64,000 nt of DNA, from positions 124,001 through 188,000 of the forward strand of contig JAQGPJ010000049.1 in the NCBI GenBank assembly GCA_028293125.1. The letters run 5' to 3'. Within the stretch, counting starts at the first letter, position 1. Each line of letters begins with the position of its first letter. The stretch is from Verrucomicrobiales bacterium (GTDB lineage Bacteria; Verrucomicrobiota; Verrucomicrobiia; Verrucomicrobiales; V1-33). Both the position numbers and the translations under genes were made by a program. This document shows, in pieces, positions 8,566-17,560 of the stretch. Below the pieces are notes generated by a model. It had not been told where the DNA came from and searched no databases. It worked only from the letters and a program-made list of their open reading frames with translations.

Positions 8566-9294
8566 ATGCGCAACATTTTCATCATATTCAAACGCGAGCT
8601 GAAGAGCTACTTCAACAATCCTCTCGCCTACGTTCTGATCATCATCTTCAGCCTTCTCAGCATGGGGCTGACCTTCGTCATCGGCGACTTTCTGAAGATG
8701 AATGACGCCTCCCTCACCAGCTTCTTCTTCTTCCATCCCTGGATCTATATGATCTTCGGCCCGGCCATCGGCATGAGGCTGTGGTCCGAGGAGCACCGCA
8801 TGGGCACCACAGAGCTGCTGCTCACCATGCCCATCTCCGCCTGGCAGGCCATTGTCGGCAAGTTCCTGGCCGCCTGCGTGGTGCTCGCCGCAGCCCTGCT
8901 CAGCACCATCTCCATTGTTTTCACGGTGTATTATCTGGGCAAACCGGATGGCCAGATGATTGTCAGCGGCTACATCGGCAGCTTCCTGGTTGGGGCCTCG
9001 AGCATCGCCATCACCTGCGCCATCTCCGCCTTCACCCGCAATCAGATCAGCTGCCTGCTGGTGGCGGTGGCCGTCTGCTTCGTGCTGGTGCTCGCCGGCT
9101 TCCCCCGGGTGACGGAGTTTCTGCGGCCCAACTTCCCGGCGCTGGCGGATATCGGCAACTCCGTCAGCTTCTGGTGGCACCAGAGCGAGATGGCCCGCGG
9201 CATCATCCGTCTCCAGTCGCCTGTCTATCTGCTGAGCCTCATCGGTTTCAGCCTCTACCTCACCGGCGTCATCATCCGCGGCAAACGCTCCTGA
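8566..9294 (+). CDS. ABC-2 type permease, GldF-like
   Basis: A 242-residue inner-membrane protein with about six hydrophobic segments, opening with the family pattern IIFKRELKSYFNNPLAYV and continuing with GPAIGMRLWSEEHRMGTTEL, characteristic of ABC-2/GldF permeases (COG1277). It is the membrane partner of the ATPase 45 bases upstream. The leader before the ATG is C-rich with no Shine-Dalgarno. Substrate unknown. Confidence 0.88.
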   Translation: MRNIFIIFKRELKSYFNNPLAYVLIIIFSLLSMGLTFVIGDFLKMNDASLTSFFFFHPWIYMIFGPAIGMRLWSEEHRMGTTELLLTMPISAWQAIVGKFLAACVVLAAALLSTISIVFTVYYLGKPDGQMIVSGYIGSFLVGASSIAITCAISAFTRNQISCLLVAVAVCFVLVLAGFPRVTEFLRPNFPALADIGNSVSFWWHQSEMARGIIRLQSPVYLLSLIGFSLYLTGVIIRGKRS

Positions 9295-9356
9295 TCCCCC
9301 TCCGCCGTCCACGGTCCTTAAACCTTTGACTTCCATTTCCTTCTCATACTGCAAAC

Positions 9357-11600
9357 ATGAGCACAACGCTTCCCCCGCCTGATCTTTCCAAGCCTCCCCG
9401 CACCGCCCACGGGCACGGCTGGCTGCTGACCTCCCTGGGTGCCCTCCTCGTTGCGGGCATCCTCATCGCGGTGAACTGGTTCTTCAGTCTCACCAGTTCA
9501 AATTTCGATTTCACGGAGAACAGGGTCCACACCCTCTCCGACGGCACGCGCAATATTCTGAAGCGCGTGGACACGGATGTCACCATCAAGCTCTTCGTCT
9601 CCCCCATGGACGACATGCAGCCGCAGTTCCGGCCGGTCGTGCAGCAGGTGGAGGGCTGGCTGGAGCGTTATCACGAGCTCTCCCCGAACTTCGTGAAAGT
9701 GCAGAAATTCGAGGTGCAGCCCGCCTCCGACGAGGAGCAGGCCGCCGCCGCCGCCGGCATCGAGCCCCAGGGGGGCCGCATGTATTTCGGCATTTCGGTG
9801 ACCTGTCTGGACAAAACCTCGACCATTCCCTTCGTGCCGGCCCTCATGGCTCCCTTCATCGATCAGGACCGTATTGAGTTCGGCCTCAGCGGAGCCATCA
9901 CTGAGGTCATCACCTCCAAAAAGAAGGTTGTCGGCCTGATGACCGCCCTTCCGATCACGGGCAATGCCATGCCTTTCGGAGGCCGCGGCGCTCCCGCCTG
10001 GGCGTTTTATGAGGGATTGAAAAGCCAGTATGAGGTCAAAACCGTCGAGATGGGCACCACCAAAATCGACGATGACATCAGTGTCCTCGTTATGCTTCAC
10101 CCCGCCGGCATCACCGATGAGGCCCAGTGGGCGGTGGATCAGTATCTGCTCAAGGGCGGCCACGTCATCGCTTTCCTCGATCCCTACAGCCTGATTGCCT
10201 CCCAGAGCGGCCAGCAGGGTATGCCTCCCGGCATGGGTGGCGGCGGCGGCATTCCTGTCACCTCCAACCTTTCCAAACTGCTGGGAGCCTGGGGCTATAC
10301 CTTGGAGGACAAACTGGTGGCCGACCTGGGGTACGCCACGGCGCTGGGGCCCAACTACACCAATCCCCTCCTGCCGACCCTGAGCACGGATGCGGTCAAC
10401 AAAACCAGCGACATCACCAAACAGCTCAGCGATTTCTGGCTGGTGTACCCCGGAGCCTTCTCCGGCTCCCCCGCCAGCGGCCTGACGGAGAATATTCTCC
10501 TCACCACCTCCCCGAAGGTTCAGATGGTGGACCTCAGCAACGCCTCTCCCAATCCCGGCAGCCAGCAGTCGATGATGCAGGTTGAGCGTCTGAAGCAGAA
10601 TTTTGTCTCCGAAGGCAAGAAGCGCATTCTCGCTTTCCAGCTGAGCGGCAAATTCAAAACCGCCTTTCCCAATGGCAAGCCGGACGCCCCCCCTCCCACC
10701 CCTCCGCAGGGTGGCGGCGGCGGCATGAACGGTCTGCCTCCTGGCCTGAACTTCGGTGGGCCGCAGGGTGAGGCTGGCCAGCCCGGCACTCCCGCCGAAC
10801 CCGCCAGCGCAGTTCCGGCACCTGCTCCCGAGACCCCGGCCCCAGCTGCCACTCCCGCTCCCGCAGCGGTCAATCCGCCGGAAGCGCCCGCTCCGGCTGT
10901 ACCCCCTGCTCCGGCCCCTGCTCCGGCCCCTGCTTCGGCCCCTGCTGTCCAAGCGCCTGCTCCAGTTCCGGCCCCCGCGCCCGCCCCTGCTGAAACGGCG
11001 GACCCGCTGCTGCCGCCGCCCGCCGGCGGAGCCACCCCGCCCGTCGCAGCCGCGGCGGATCCGTCCAAACCGGAATCGTTGAAGGAAGGCACCAAGGATG
11101 GCCTCGTGTTCCTGGTCTCCGACACGGACATGCTGGCGGACATGCTCACCCGTCAGATCCTGCAGAACAGCAACATTCCCTTCGCGCAGAATCTGGTGGA
11201 CCAGGCTGCCGGTGACCAGGACCTTATGAGCATCCGCTCCCGCGGGTCCAGCCGCCGGCCCTTTGACACTCTCAACAACATTCAGGCTGCCGCCGAGGAG
11301 AAGATCAAAGGGGAGATGCAGCAGATGAATGCGGAGGTCGAAAAACTGAACCGCGACATCTCCACCCAAAAGTCGGCCAAGGACCGCAACAATGCGCTCT
11401 TCGCCGGCCTCCGGAACATGGAGCTCAAGCAGCGTGAGATCAATCTCAAGATATATGAGAAGCAGAAGGAGGCCCGCAAGGAGTACCAGGCGCAGGAGGA
11501 TAAAATCAAATGGATGAATGTCCTGCTCATGCCGCTTCTCGTCGCCGCCATCGGCATCCTGATCTGGATTATCCGCAAGATCAAAACTTCCGCCCGCTAA
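9357..11600 (+). CDS. GldG-family auxiliary membrane protein with Pro/Ala-rich linker
   Basis: A 747-residue protein. A transmembrane helix at about 21-44 is followed by a large extracytoplasmic ABC_transp_aux (GldG) domain: FDFTENRVHTLSDGTRNILKR is broken up as the family start FTENRVHTLSDGT, and later VLVMLHPAGITDEAQWAVDQ. Residues about 478-568 are an insert of repeated Ala-Pro units (12-base repeats around 10905-10945), then the conserved core resumes (GLVFLVSDTDMLADM), followed by a charged coiled coil at about 640-715 and a final transmembrane helix. The insert interrupts a conserved domain, which is unusual. The next gene starts four bases after the stop. Confidence 0.85.
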   Translation: MSTTLPPPDLSKPPRTAHGHGWLLTSLGALLVAGILIAVNWFFSLTSSNFDFTENRVHTLSDGTRNILKRVDTDVTIKLFVSPMDDMQPQFRPVVQQVEGWLERYHELSPNFVKVQKFEVQPASDEEQAAAAAGIEPQGGRMYFGISVTCLDKTSTIPFVPALMAPFIDQDRIEFGLSGAITEVITSKKKVVGLMTALPITGNAMPFGGRGAPAWAFYEGLKSQYEVKTVEMGTTKIDDDISVLVMLHPAGITDEAQWAVDQYLLKGGHVIAFLDPYSLIASQSGQQGMPPGMGGGGGIPVTSNLSKLLGAWGYTLEDKLVADLGYATALGPNYTNPLLPTLSTDAVNKTSDITKQLSDFWLVYPGAFSGSPASGLTENILLTTSPKVQMVDLSNASPNPGSQQSMMQVERLKQNFVSEGKKRILAFQLSGKFKTAFPNGKPDAPPPTPPQGGGGGMNGLPPGLNFGGPQGEAGQPGTPAEPASAVPAPAPETPAPAATPAPAAVNPPEAPAPAVPPAPAPAPAPASAPAVQAPAPVPAPAPAPAETADPLLPPPAGGATPPVAAAADPSKPESLKEGTKDGLVFLVSDTDMLADMLTRQILQNSNIPFAQNLVDQAAGDQDLMSIRSRGSSRRPFDTLNNIQAAAEEKIKGEMQQMNAEVEKLNRDISTQKSAKDRNNALFAGLRNMELKQREINLKIYEKQKEARKEYQAQEDKIKWMNVLLMPLLVAAIGILIWIIRKIKTSAR

Positions 11601-11603
11601 CCG

Positions 11604-13166
11604 ATGAAGAAAAATCCATTCCCCATTCTCCTCGCCGTTCTGGCCGTCTCCGGCGGGGCCGCCTACTGGAAATACTCCCGCCGCGCCGGCACCATTGGCA
11701 AAACCCCTGCCGAGATTGGCAAGGAGGTGCTGAAGGACTTCCGTGCCGCCGATGTCTCCGCCATCACGCTGAAGGATGCCAAATCCGAGGCGGTGGTTGA
11801 GCTGAAGGACGGCAAGTGGATTGTCCCCGCCCGCGAAGCCTTCCCTGCCGCCGCCGACAGCGTCACCGCGCTGATCGATGAGGCCTTCGGTCTTAAAATC
11901 GCCGAGGTCCAGCGCGCCGGCGCCTCTCAGTTGGGCACCATCAAACTGAAGAAACCCGGTGAGGGTGCCCCGGAGACGGAAACCGGCACTTATGTCGATT
12001 TCCGCGACAGCAGTGGAAAGAGCATTGCCTCCCTGACCGCCGGCAAGATCCTGACCTCCGATGGCAGCACCCCCGGATCGTTCAGCATGTCCCCGCAGGG
12101 CCCGAAAACCCAGTATATCAAAGTCGAGGGCATGGGGGACACTGTCCTTAAGGCCCGCGACGGATTCAACAAACTGGAGACCGACGTCAAAAACTGGCTC
12201 GACAAGTCCCGGTTCATCAAGACCACCAATATCAAATCCGTCACCGTCACCGGTCCGACGCCGGAGGAGTCTTGGAAAATCCGCCGCGACACCACCACCA
12301 GCGAGCTCAAGCTGGATGCCCCGGCCCCGGGCGAGGACTTCGACGCCAACAAGGCCGCCGGAGTGGGCAGCGTCTTCTCGTTCGCCCAGTTCGCGGACGT
12401 GGCCTTGGCGGCGGACGCCGCGAAGGCAGCGCTGGACAAACCGGTGCGCACTGCGGTGATTGAGAGCTTCGACGACAGCTACACCTGGACGGTGAAGGTC
12501 GGTGCCGCCCAGGGCGACGACCATTACCTCTCCTACACCGTGGACGCCAAGTTCCCGGAAACCCGCACCCCGCCGCCCGCCAAGGAGGACGGCAAGCCGG
12601 CGGAGACCGACGAGGAGAAGAAGAAAGCCGACGAGGAGTTCGCCAAAATTTTGGCGGACAAGAAGAAGAAGCTGGCCGACGCCCAGTCGGTGCAGAACCG
12701 CGTCTTCCTGGTCACCAAGTCCGCCTTGGAGCCGATCCTAAAAAAGCGCACGGAGTACCTGAAGGACAAGCCGGCCACCGCTCCCGCAGCCGCCACCGGT
12801 GCCTCCGCCACCACGCCTCCAATCGAGGTGAAGCCCGCCACTCCGGCGAAGCCTCCCATCGAGGTGGTGACTCCGCCCATCGCGGTGGAGCCTGCTCCCG
12901 CTCCGGCGGCACCCGCTCCGGAAGCTCAAAAACCGGAAGCCCCGGCTCCTCCGGCTCCGGTTCCGCCGCCGCCTGCGCCTCCCGAAGCTCCCAAGCCGGA
13001 GACTCCGGCCCCCACACCGCTTCCGCCGGCACCCGCCGCTCCAGAAACTCCGAAGCCCGAAGCTCCGGCTCCGGCTCCCCTTGTGCCTCCGGCCCCCACG
13101 CCGCTCCCGGCCCCGGCCCCTGAAGCGCCGCCGGCTGCCCCGGCTCCCGCTCCGGAGGCCAAATAG
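11604..13166 (+). CDS. DUF4340 domain protein with Pro/Ala-rich C-terminal tail
   Basis: A 520-residue protein that almost touches the GldG gene (three-base gap). A single N-terminal membrane segment (residues 4-23, PILLAVLAVSGGAAYWKY) is followed by beta-rich DUF4340 repeats (ITLKDAKSEAVVELKDGKW is the first), the partner domain normally seen beside GldG-like proteins. From about residue 390 the protein becomes a roughly 130-residue tail of Pro, Ala and Glu with embedded PIEV motifs. Such tails often span the cell envelope or reach peptidoglycan. It is the last gene before a strong terminator. Confidence 0.85.
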   Translation: MKKNPFPILLAVLAVSGGAAYWKYSRRAGTIGKTPAEIGKEVLKDFRAADVSAITLKDAKSEAVVELKDGKWIVPAREAFPAAADSVTALIDEAFGLKIAEVQRAGASQLGTIKLKKPGEGAPETETGTYVDFRDSSGKSIASLTAGKILTSDGSTPGSFSMSPQGPKTQYIKVEGMGDTVLKARDGFNKLETDVKNWLDKSRFIKTTNIKSVTVTGPTPEESWKIRRDTTTSELKLDAPAPGEDFDANKAAGVGSVFSFAQFADVALAADAAKAALDKPVRTAVIESFDDSYTWTVKVGAAQGDDHYLSYTVDAKFPETRTPPPAKEDGKPAETDEEKKKADEEFAKILADKKKKLADAQSVQNRVFLVTKSALEPILKKRTEYLKDKPATAPAAATGASATTPPIEVKPATPAKPPIEVVTPPIAVEPAPAPAAPAPEAQKPEAPAPPAPVPPPPAPPEAPKPETPAPTPLPPAPAAPETPKPEAPAPAPLVPPAPTPLPAPAPEAPPAAPAPAPEAK

Positions 13167-13192
13167 AACCCTTCCACAGCAATCCACCTCAA

Positions 13193-13227
13193 GAGGGCGG
13201 GCCGGATTTCCGGCCCGCCCTTTTTTT
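13193..13227 (+). terminator. Rho-independent terminator after the Gld-type cluster
   Basis: A perfect 12-base stem, AGGGCGGGCCGG pairing with CCGGCCCGCCCT, with an ATTT loop, followed by a run of seven T. It lies 27 bases after the DUF4340 stop and closes the four-gene operon. Confidence 0.9.
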
Positions 13228-13310
13228 GTGAGGCTCCCGGGAAGTGGCTTCCGCGGCACCGCGTCATCAGGCCGGGGCCTTCAGCCCTAATGGGTGGTTT
13301 CAGCGGCCCG

Positions 13311-13355
13311 GGTAGAACAGCCGTCTCGGCTGTCGCGCCGGGCATCCTGCCCGGT
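13311..13355. repeat. Double-hairpin palindromic repeat unit
   Basis: Two adjacent short hairpins: ACAGCCG-TCT-CGGCTGT (13317-13333) and CCGGGC-ATCCT-GCCCGG (13338-13354), preceded by GGTAGA. Paired palindromes of this look recur between genes in several verrucomicrobial genomes as far as I recall, which suggests a REP-like dispersed element. Only one clear copy was found here, so the repeat status is inference. The hairpins lack a T tract and are not terminators. Confidence 0.5.
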
Positions 13356-13418
13356 GCCATTGCCATTGCCTTGGCGATTGTCGTTTCCGGTTTTGGCAGT
13401 TGGAAGCTGCCAAGGAGC

Positions 13419-13817
13419 TCAGCCGCCCCGGTGCTGCCAGACGATCAGAAGCACGTAACCGATCTTGGAAAGAATGTGCAGGCCCTGATCCTGATGGAAA
13501 CTGGTCCACTTTTCACACTTCGCGAAGTCAATGATCCAGTGGAGAATGAACTCCAACAGGCTCAAAAAGGGGCTGCCGGTGATGATCCAGACCGCTCCGG
13601 CGTGAACCAGGGAGTGGGCAGACAGGCAGTAGACCCAGAGCGTGGGCGGAACCTCGCCACCGTACTCCAGCGGCTTGATGTGCCGGTTCTTGCGGATGGC
13701 CAGAAACTTTCCCTGCATAGGATAATCGGCCACCGCATGGCCGATGATCAGAGCAAACAGCATCGCCCACGGGCCCATGGATTCCGGACCGGCTGGAAGG
13801 GACAATGTAAACGGCAT
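13419..13817 (-). CDS. DUF3307-like small membrane protein
   Basis: A 132-residue protein with three to four hydrophobic segments and the family pattern LIIGHAVADYPMQGKFLA near the N-terminus, with HSLVHAGAVW and LEFILHWIIDFAK further on. The conserved His/Asp residues inside membrane segments are typical of DUF3307, whose function is unknown. It is the last of three minus-strand genes (nitroreductase, DUF2752, this) separated by only 33 and 43 bases, so they may be co-transcribed. Confidence 0.7.
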   Translation of the reverse strand: MPFTLSLPAGPESMGPWAMLFALIIGHAVADYPMQGKFLAIRKNRHIKPLEYGGEVPPTLWVYCLSAHSLVHAGAVWIITGSPFLSLLEFILHWIIDFAKCEKWTSFHQDQGLHILSKIGYVLLIVWQHRGG

Positions 13818-13860
13818 GGTCGCGCGGGAGGGATCAGGGACTTATTCACACCGGCCCCGG

Positions 13861-14187
13861 CTAGTAAAGAAGATAAACCGGCAGGTTCCGGAGGGCTGTG
13901 AAAACGAGCAGCAGGACACCCGCCACCGCCCACCACGGCCAGCGCACCGGCCGCACGCAGGCGGTGCCCAGCAGGAGCAGTCCCGGCACCAGAAGCGCGT
14001 GCCAGTAAAACACCTCCCCCCAGCGGCCCGCCATGGCCGCGTGCAGGGCGCGGCTGATCCCGCAGGCAGGGCATTTCACTCCCGTCAGAGCGCGCACCGG
14101 GCAGGGTGGCTGCAGCCACCAGACCCACACTGAGCCCAGCAGCGCCAGCAGGGCGGCCACCATGGGGATAGATCGGGCGGGCGTCAT
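13861..14187 (-). CDS. DUF2752 family membrane protein
   Basis: A 108-residue protein with about three transmembrane helices and the DUF2752 signature KCPACGISRALHAAMAGRW: a Cys-x-x-Cys-Gly pair followed by a helix beginning at the membrane. The family's function is unknown; the cysteine pair may bind metal or be redox active. It sits mid-operon between the nitroreductase and the DUF3307-like gene. Confidence 0.8.
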   Translation of the reverse strand: MTPARSIPMVAALLALLGSVWVWWLQPPCPVRALTGVKCPACGISRALHAAMAGRWGEVFYWHALLVPGLLLLGTACVRPVRWPWWAVAGVLLLVFTALRNLPVYLLY

Positions 14188-14220
14188 TCCGGCAGGAAGG
14201 GAGGGGAAGGTATTGGATTG

Positions 14221-14871
14221 TTACAGCCGTTCAATCACCTCCTGGTGCGGCCAGCGGATTTTGGGAGCAGCGGCGTATTTGTCCTCCGGCGAGCGGTAGC
14301 CGGCGGGGCAGAGCACCACCGCCTTCAGGCCGCGGTCCGGCAGACCCAGCTCCGCGTTCAGGGCTTCGGGTGCAAAACCCTCCATTGGGCAGGTGTCCAC
14401 TCCCAGTCCGGCGGCGGCGAGCATAAACTGGCCCAGGGCGATGTAGGCCTGGCGGGCGGCCCACTCCGGCTGGGGAAGACCCAGCCCGCCGTGCACGACG
14501 CTGCCGGTGATCACCTTGCGGTATCCCTCCAGAGTCCCGGCAGGCATGCCGCGCCGCTCCTCATTGAGCGCGATGAAGCGGTCCACAAAAGTCTGATCAA
14601 TCTCCTGCATCACCGCCAGCACCACCAGATGGGAGCATTCCGAAACCTGACGCTGATTCCAGCAGTGCGGCCGCAGCCGGTCCTTAAGCTCCTGGCTGGT
14701 GACGACGAGGAATTTCCACGGCTGGAGGCCGAACGAGGACGGGGTCAGCACCAAAGACCGCTCCAGAGACGCCCAAGTGGCCTCCGGAATGCGGCGGGCG
14801 GCATCAAAGGATTTGACGGCATAGCGCCATTCCAAAGTGGAGATCAGGGATTCGGCGGAAAAGGGAGTCAT
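14221..14871 (-). CDS. NAD(P)H-dependent nitroreductase family oxidoreductase
   Basis: A 216-residue flavoprotein of the NfsB type. It begins with the FMN-binding pattern LEWRYAVKSFD, continues with LVLTPSSFGLQPWKFLVV (a typical nitroreductase active-site strand) and ends with AAAGLGVDTCPMEGF and the arginine-containing SPEDKYAAAPKIRW. Likely uses FMN and NAD(P)H to reduce nitro compounds or quinones in the cytoplasm; the physiological substrate is unknown. Its leader contains CACTTC-like repeats before the ATG. First gene of the likely three-gene operon. Confidence 0.9.
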   Translation of the reverse strand: MTPFSAESLISTLEWRYAVKSFDAARRIPEATWASLERSLVLTPSSFGLQPWKFLVVTSQELKDRLRPHCWNQRQVSECSHLVVLAVMQEIDQTFVDRFIALNEERRGMPAGTLEGYRKVITGSVVHGGLGLPQPEWAARQAYIALGQFMLAAAGLGVDTCPMEGFAPEALNAELGLPDRGLKAVVLCPAGYRSPEDKYAAAPKIRWPHQEVIERL

Positions 14872-15185
14872 GGGTTCAGAGACGGCGGATGTGTTGATGG
14901 AGTTCGGAAGTGGAACTGGAAGTGGAAGTGGAAAAGCCGACCTGCATTCTGGAAAGGTCCGGAGCTGCGGAAATGCGGGAATCGAAGTTACCTATGGCCA
15001 CTTTTCTCCGTCCGCGACCGGTTTCGCGGAGGGACGGCACGGGGAATGGCAGCGGCATTTTTGCGTGCTCAAACAATCAGTGACATCGGGCCGGAGATGT
15101 GATTGGATGACGTCAGAGTAAAATTTCACGCGGTGATTGAGCAATGGCACCGTTTCCGCCATCATAGCCAGCATCAGCGCCACCC
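14872..15185. other. Intergenic region between divergent nitroreductase and rhomboid genes
   Basis: About 310 bases with no convincing gene. It holds a short GGAAGT-type tandem (14903-14932), which forms the repetitive pyrimidine/A-rich leader of the nitroreductase, and presumably the promoters of both divergent genes. No clear sigma-70 boxes or terminator were recognised. Confidence 0.5.
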
Positions 15186-16133
15186 ATGCCGGAAGACCGA
15201 GAGCCCCGTCAACGCCGCCGAGCCTCCGGTTCCCCGGTGCGGCAGAACGCGCCATCGCTTCTCTTTATTTTGATGCTGGTGAATGTGGCGGCCTTCGCCG
15301 TGCCGCGGCTGTCCGGGGGCTCCATTTCCGTCACGGCGGGGATGCTGGGCTTGGCCGGACTGCGGTCCGGGGAGTGGTGGACGGTGGTCACGCACTCTTT
15401 TGTGCACAATGACCTCCTCCATCTGCTGACTAATATGGCCCTGCTGTGGGTGGCCGGGCGCCGGGTGCTGGCGGACATGGGGCCGCGGCATTTCCTGGGC
15501 CTTTATTTCGGCAGCGGACTGGTGGCGTCGGCGGTTTCCCTGCTGCTGCATCCGGCCTCCCCGCTGATGGGGGCCTCCGGCTGTGTCGCGGGGGTGATCG
15601 CGGGTTACGCCGCCCTGCATCCCGACCGCTCGGTGACGGCGCGGCTGGGACCCTTCTTTCCCCGGCTCAGCGCGCGCAATTTCCTGCGCGGCCTGCTGCT
15701 GTCGGAGATTATTTTGGAAGGCCTGTCCATCGCCACGGAGCGGACGATGAACATCCCCATGCTCCACGGTGTGGCCCACGCGGCCCATGCCGCAGGTCTG
15801 TTCGCCGGCTGGCTCTACGCGTGGCATCTCGCTCCCCGGCTGAACTTCCTTCACGAGCGCGAGGACTTTTTCCCCAAGGGCCTGCGCCGCCGGCGCATGG
15901 AGGTGGAGGCCCGGCCCGTCCCCGCCGCCCGCGGGGGCCACGCCGGGCCGGCGGTCCACGTCCCGCGGGCTCCCGCCCGCCCGCCGGAAAAGACCGACGA
16001 TGAATTCCTCCGCGAGGCCGTGGACCCCGTGCTGGACAAGCTCTACGCGCAGGGCATGAACAGCCTGACGCCGGAGGAGCGGAATATCCTCAACGAGGCC
16101 GCCAACCGCTTTTCCCGCCGCGGCAAAAGCTGA
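15186..16133 (+). CDS. Rhomboid family intramembrane serine protease
   Basis: A 315-residue membrane protease with six transmembrane helices. The catalytic serine is in the GASG motif (Ser131) and the catalytic histidine in AHAAHAAGLFAG (His201); the loop preceding, WWTVVTHSFVHNDLLHLLTN, matches the conserved H-x(4)-H-x(3)-N pattern. After residue 215 a cytoplasmic basic and Pro-rich tail ends in EEFRNILNEA-like sequence (PEERNILNEAANRFSRRGK), a short C-terminal helix also found in many bacterial rhomboids. It is convergent with the histidine kinase gene. Confidence 0.93.
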   Translation: MPEDREPRQRRRASGSPVRQNAPSLLFILMLVNVAAFAVPRLSGGSISVTAGMLGLAGLRSGEWWTVVTHSFVHNDLLHLLTNMALLWVAGRRVLADMGPRHFLGLYFGSGLVASAVSLLLHPASPLMGASGCVAGVIAGYAALHPDRSVTARLGPFFPRLSARNFLRGLLLSEIILEGLSIATERTMNIPMLHGVAHAAHAAGLFAGWLYAWHLAPRLNFLHEREDFFPKGLRRRRMEVEARPVPAARGGHAGPAVHVPRAPARPPEKTDDEFLREAVDPVLDKLYAQGMNSLTPEERNILNEAANRFSRRGKS

Positions 16134-16162
16134 GCAGTCACAAGAGCGGGGCGACGGGAATT

Positions 16163-17560
16163 TCAGGCGCGCGGCACCCGAATGGTGAATTCCGCCCCGC
16201 TGCCCGGCTGGCTGCGCACGGCCACCTGCCCGTGATGAGCCTCCACGATGGCCTTCACCAGGCTCAGGCCCAGTCCCAGACCGCGCTGGGTGCGGCTGCG
16301 GTCGCCCCGGTAGAGCCGTTGCCAGATACGGGGGCGCTCCTCCGGCGGGATGCCAATGCCGTTGTCCTGAAAGGTGACGGTGAGGAAGTCATCCGGGTTG
16401 TCCCGGCAGGACACCCGCACGGCTCCGCCATCGGGGGTGTATTTGAGGGCGTTGTCCAGCAGATTGGCAAACGCCTGGCGCATCCGGACGGCATCCACGG
16501 AGGCACCCCCCTCCGTGGGGAAATCCACTGTCACCGTGATCCGCTTCTCCTCGGCGACCAGTTCGTAGAGGCTGATCACGTCCCTCAGCAGCGCGGTGAT
16601 GGAGCAGGGCGCGCGGTTCAGCTTCATGACGCCGGCCTCGGCCTCGGTGATGTCCATGAGCACCGTCAGCATGGTCAGCACGCGGTCGGACTCCTCCACA
16701 CAGTCCGCCAGAGCCTCGCCGGCCACCGGGTCAGAGGTGGTCTGCACGCCCATCTCTGCAGTGGCCCGCAGGCGGGTCAGGGGGGTGCGCAGATCATGGG
16801 CGACATTGTCCAGCGCCTCCCGCATGCCCTGAATGAGCGTCTGGTTTTTGTCGAGCACCCGGTTGAACTCGTGCGCCAGCTCCGCCAGTTCCGTGCGGCT
16901 GACCAGCTCCGGCACGCGGGCGGAAAAATGGCCGGCGTCGGTGATCGACCGCGCGGTGGCCACCACTGCCCGCACCGGCTTCATGGCCCGCCGGGCGAAC
17001 AACGCGCCGCCCGCCATGCCCAGCAGCAGCGCCGGGGTCATGACCATTAAAAACGTGCGCTGGAACGGCTCCAGCAGCATCTGGCGGCTGTTGGTGCTGC
17101 GGCCCACCTGCAGCACCGATCCATCCTTCATGCGCATGGACGCCACGGTGATGTCGCGCTCCTCGTCCTTGGGGATGCGCAGCCACGCCGGGCCGGCACC
17201 CGTGCCGCCCGCCGGGACGGTGGCGGGGTCGAACCGCATCCAGTCCGGCGGCGCGGCCATCATCAGGGCGCTGCCGGAGTGGCCGGTCACCCTTACAAAA
17301 AATGACCGGCTTTTATCCGCCACCGTGTCCCGCTGCACCAGATCCTTCAGCCCGTTCAGGCCCATGCTCTCATACACGGCCGCGCATTCGTTGAGCCGGG
17401 CCTCGATGATCTCCCGGTCCTTGTGCTCCAGCGTGCCCGCCAGCAGCAGGTAAACCAGCCCGAAAAGCACCGCCGCACTGACGGTGAAAAGCCCGGCGGA
17501 GGCCAGACTGAGCCGCACGGTGAAGCTGCGGGCCAGGCGTTTAAACAGGTTTGAGGACAT
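16163..17560 (-). CDS. Sensor histidine kinase (CusS/QseC-like)
   Basis: A 465-residue membrane sensor. Transmembrane helix 1 is at about 20-42, an extracytoplasmic sensor at about 43-168 (no known domain seen), transmembrane helix 2 at about 170-190, then HAMP, the H-box [13 protein letters not shown] with phosphoacceptor His255, and an HATPase domain with N-box [14 protein letters not shown] and the G-boxes [12 protein letters not shown] and [10 protein letters not shown]. Start at ATG 17560 overlaps the response-regulator gene by 20 bases, which implies translational coupling; a longer upstream frame is only regulator antisense-like sequence. Heavy-metal or envelope stress sensing is possible but unproven. 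Confidence 0.92.
   Translation of the reverse strand: MSSNLFKRLARSFTVRLSLASAGLFTVSAAVLFGLVYLLLAGTLEHKDREIIEARLNECAAVYESMGLNGLKDLVQRDTVADKSRSFFVRVTGHSGSALMMAAPPDWMRFDPATVPAGGTGAGPAWLRIPKDEERDITVASMRMKDGSVLQVGRSTNSRQMLLEPFQRTFLMVMTPALLLGMAGGALFARRAMKPVRAVVATARSITDAGHFSARVPELVSRTELAELAHEFNRVLDKNQTLIQGMREALDNVAHDLRTPLTRLRATAEMGVQTTSDPVAGEALADCVEESDRVLTMLTVLMDITEAEAGVMKLNRAPCSITALLRDVISLYELVAEEKRITVTVDFPTEGGASVDAVRMRQAFANLLDNALKYTPDGGAVRVSCRDNPDDFLTVTFQDNGIGIPPEERPRIWQRLYRGDRSRTQRGLGLGLSLVKAIVEAHHGQVAVRSQPGSGAEFTIRVPRA

Noticed and set aside
7435-9366. A 643-codon antisense open frame over the ATPase and permease genes
   Set aside because: Low-complexity composition (Gly, Ala, His, Asp), no family; a shadow of the plus-strand ABC genes.
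10790-11080. Tandem repeats that could suggest a CRISPR or minisatellite
   Set aside because: The repeats encode an in-frame Pro/Ala linker of the GldG-like protein and have no spacers.
9498-12524. A 1008-codon antisense open frame over GldG and DUF4340
   Set aside because: Contains long Gly/Arg/Ser runs that mirror the Pro/Ala repeats of the true genes; no recognisable domain.
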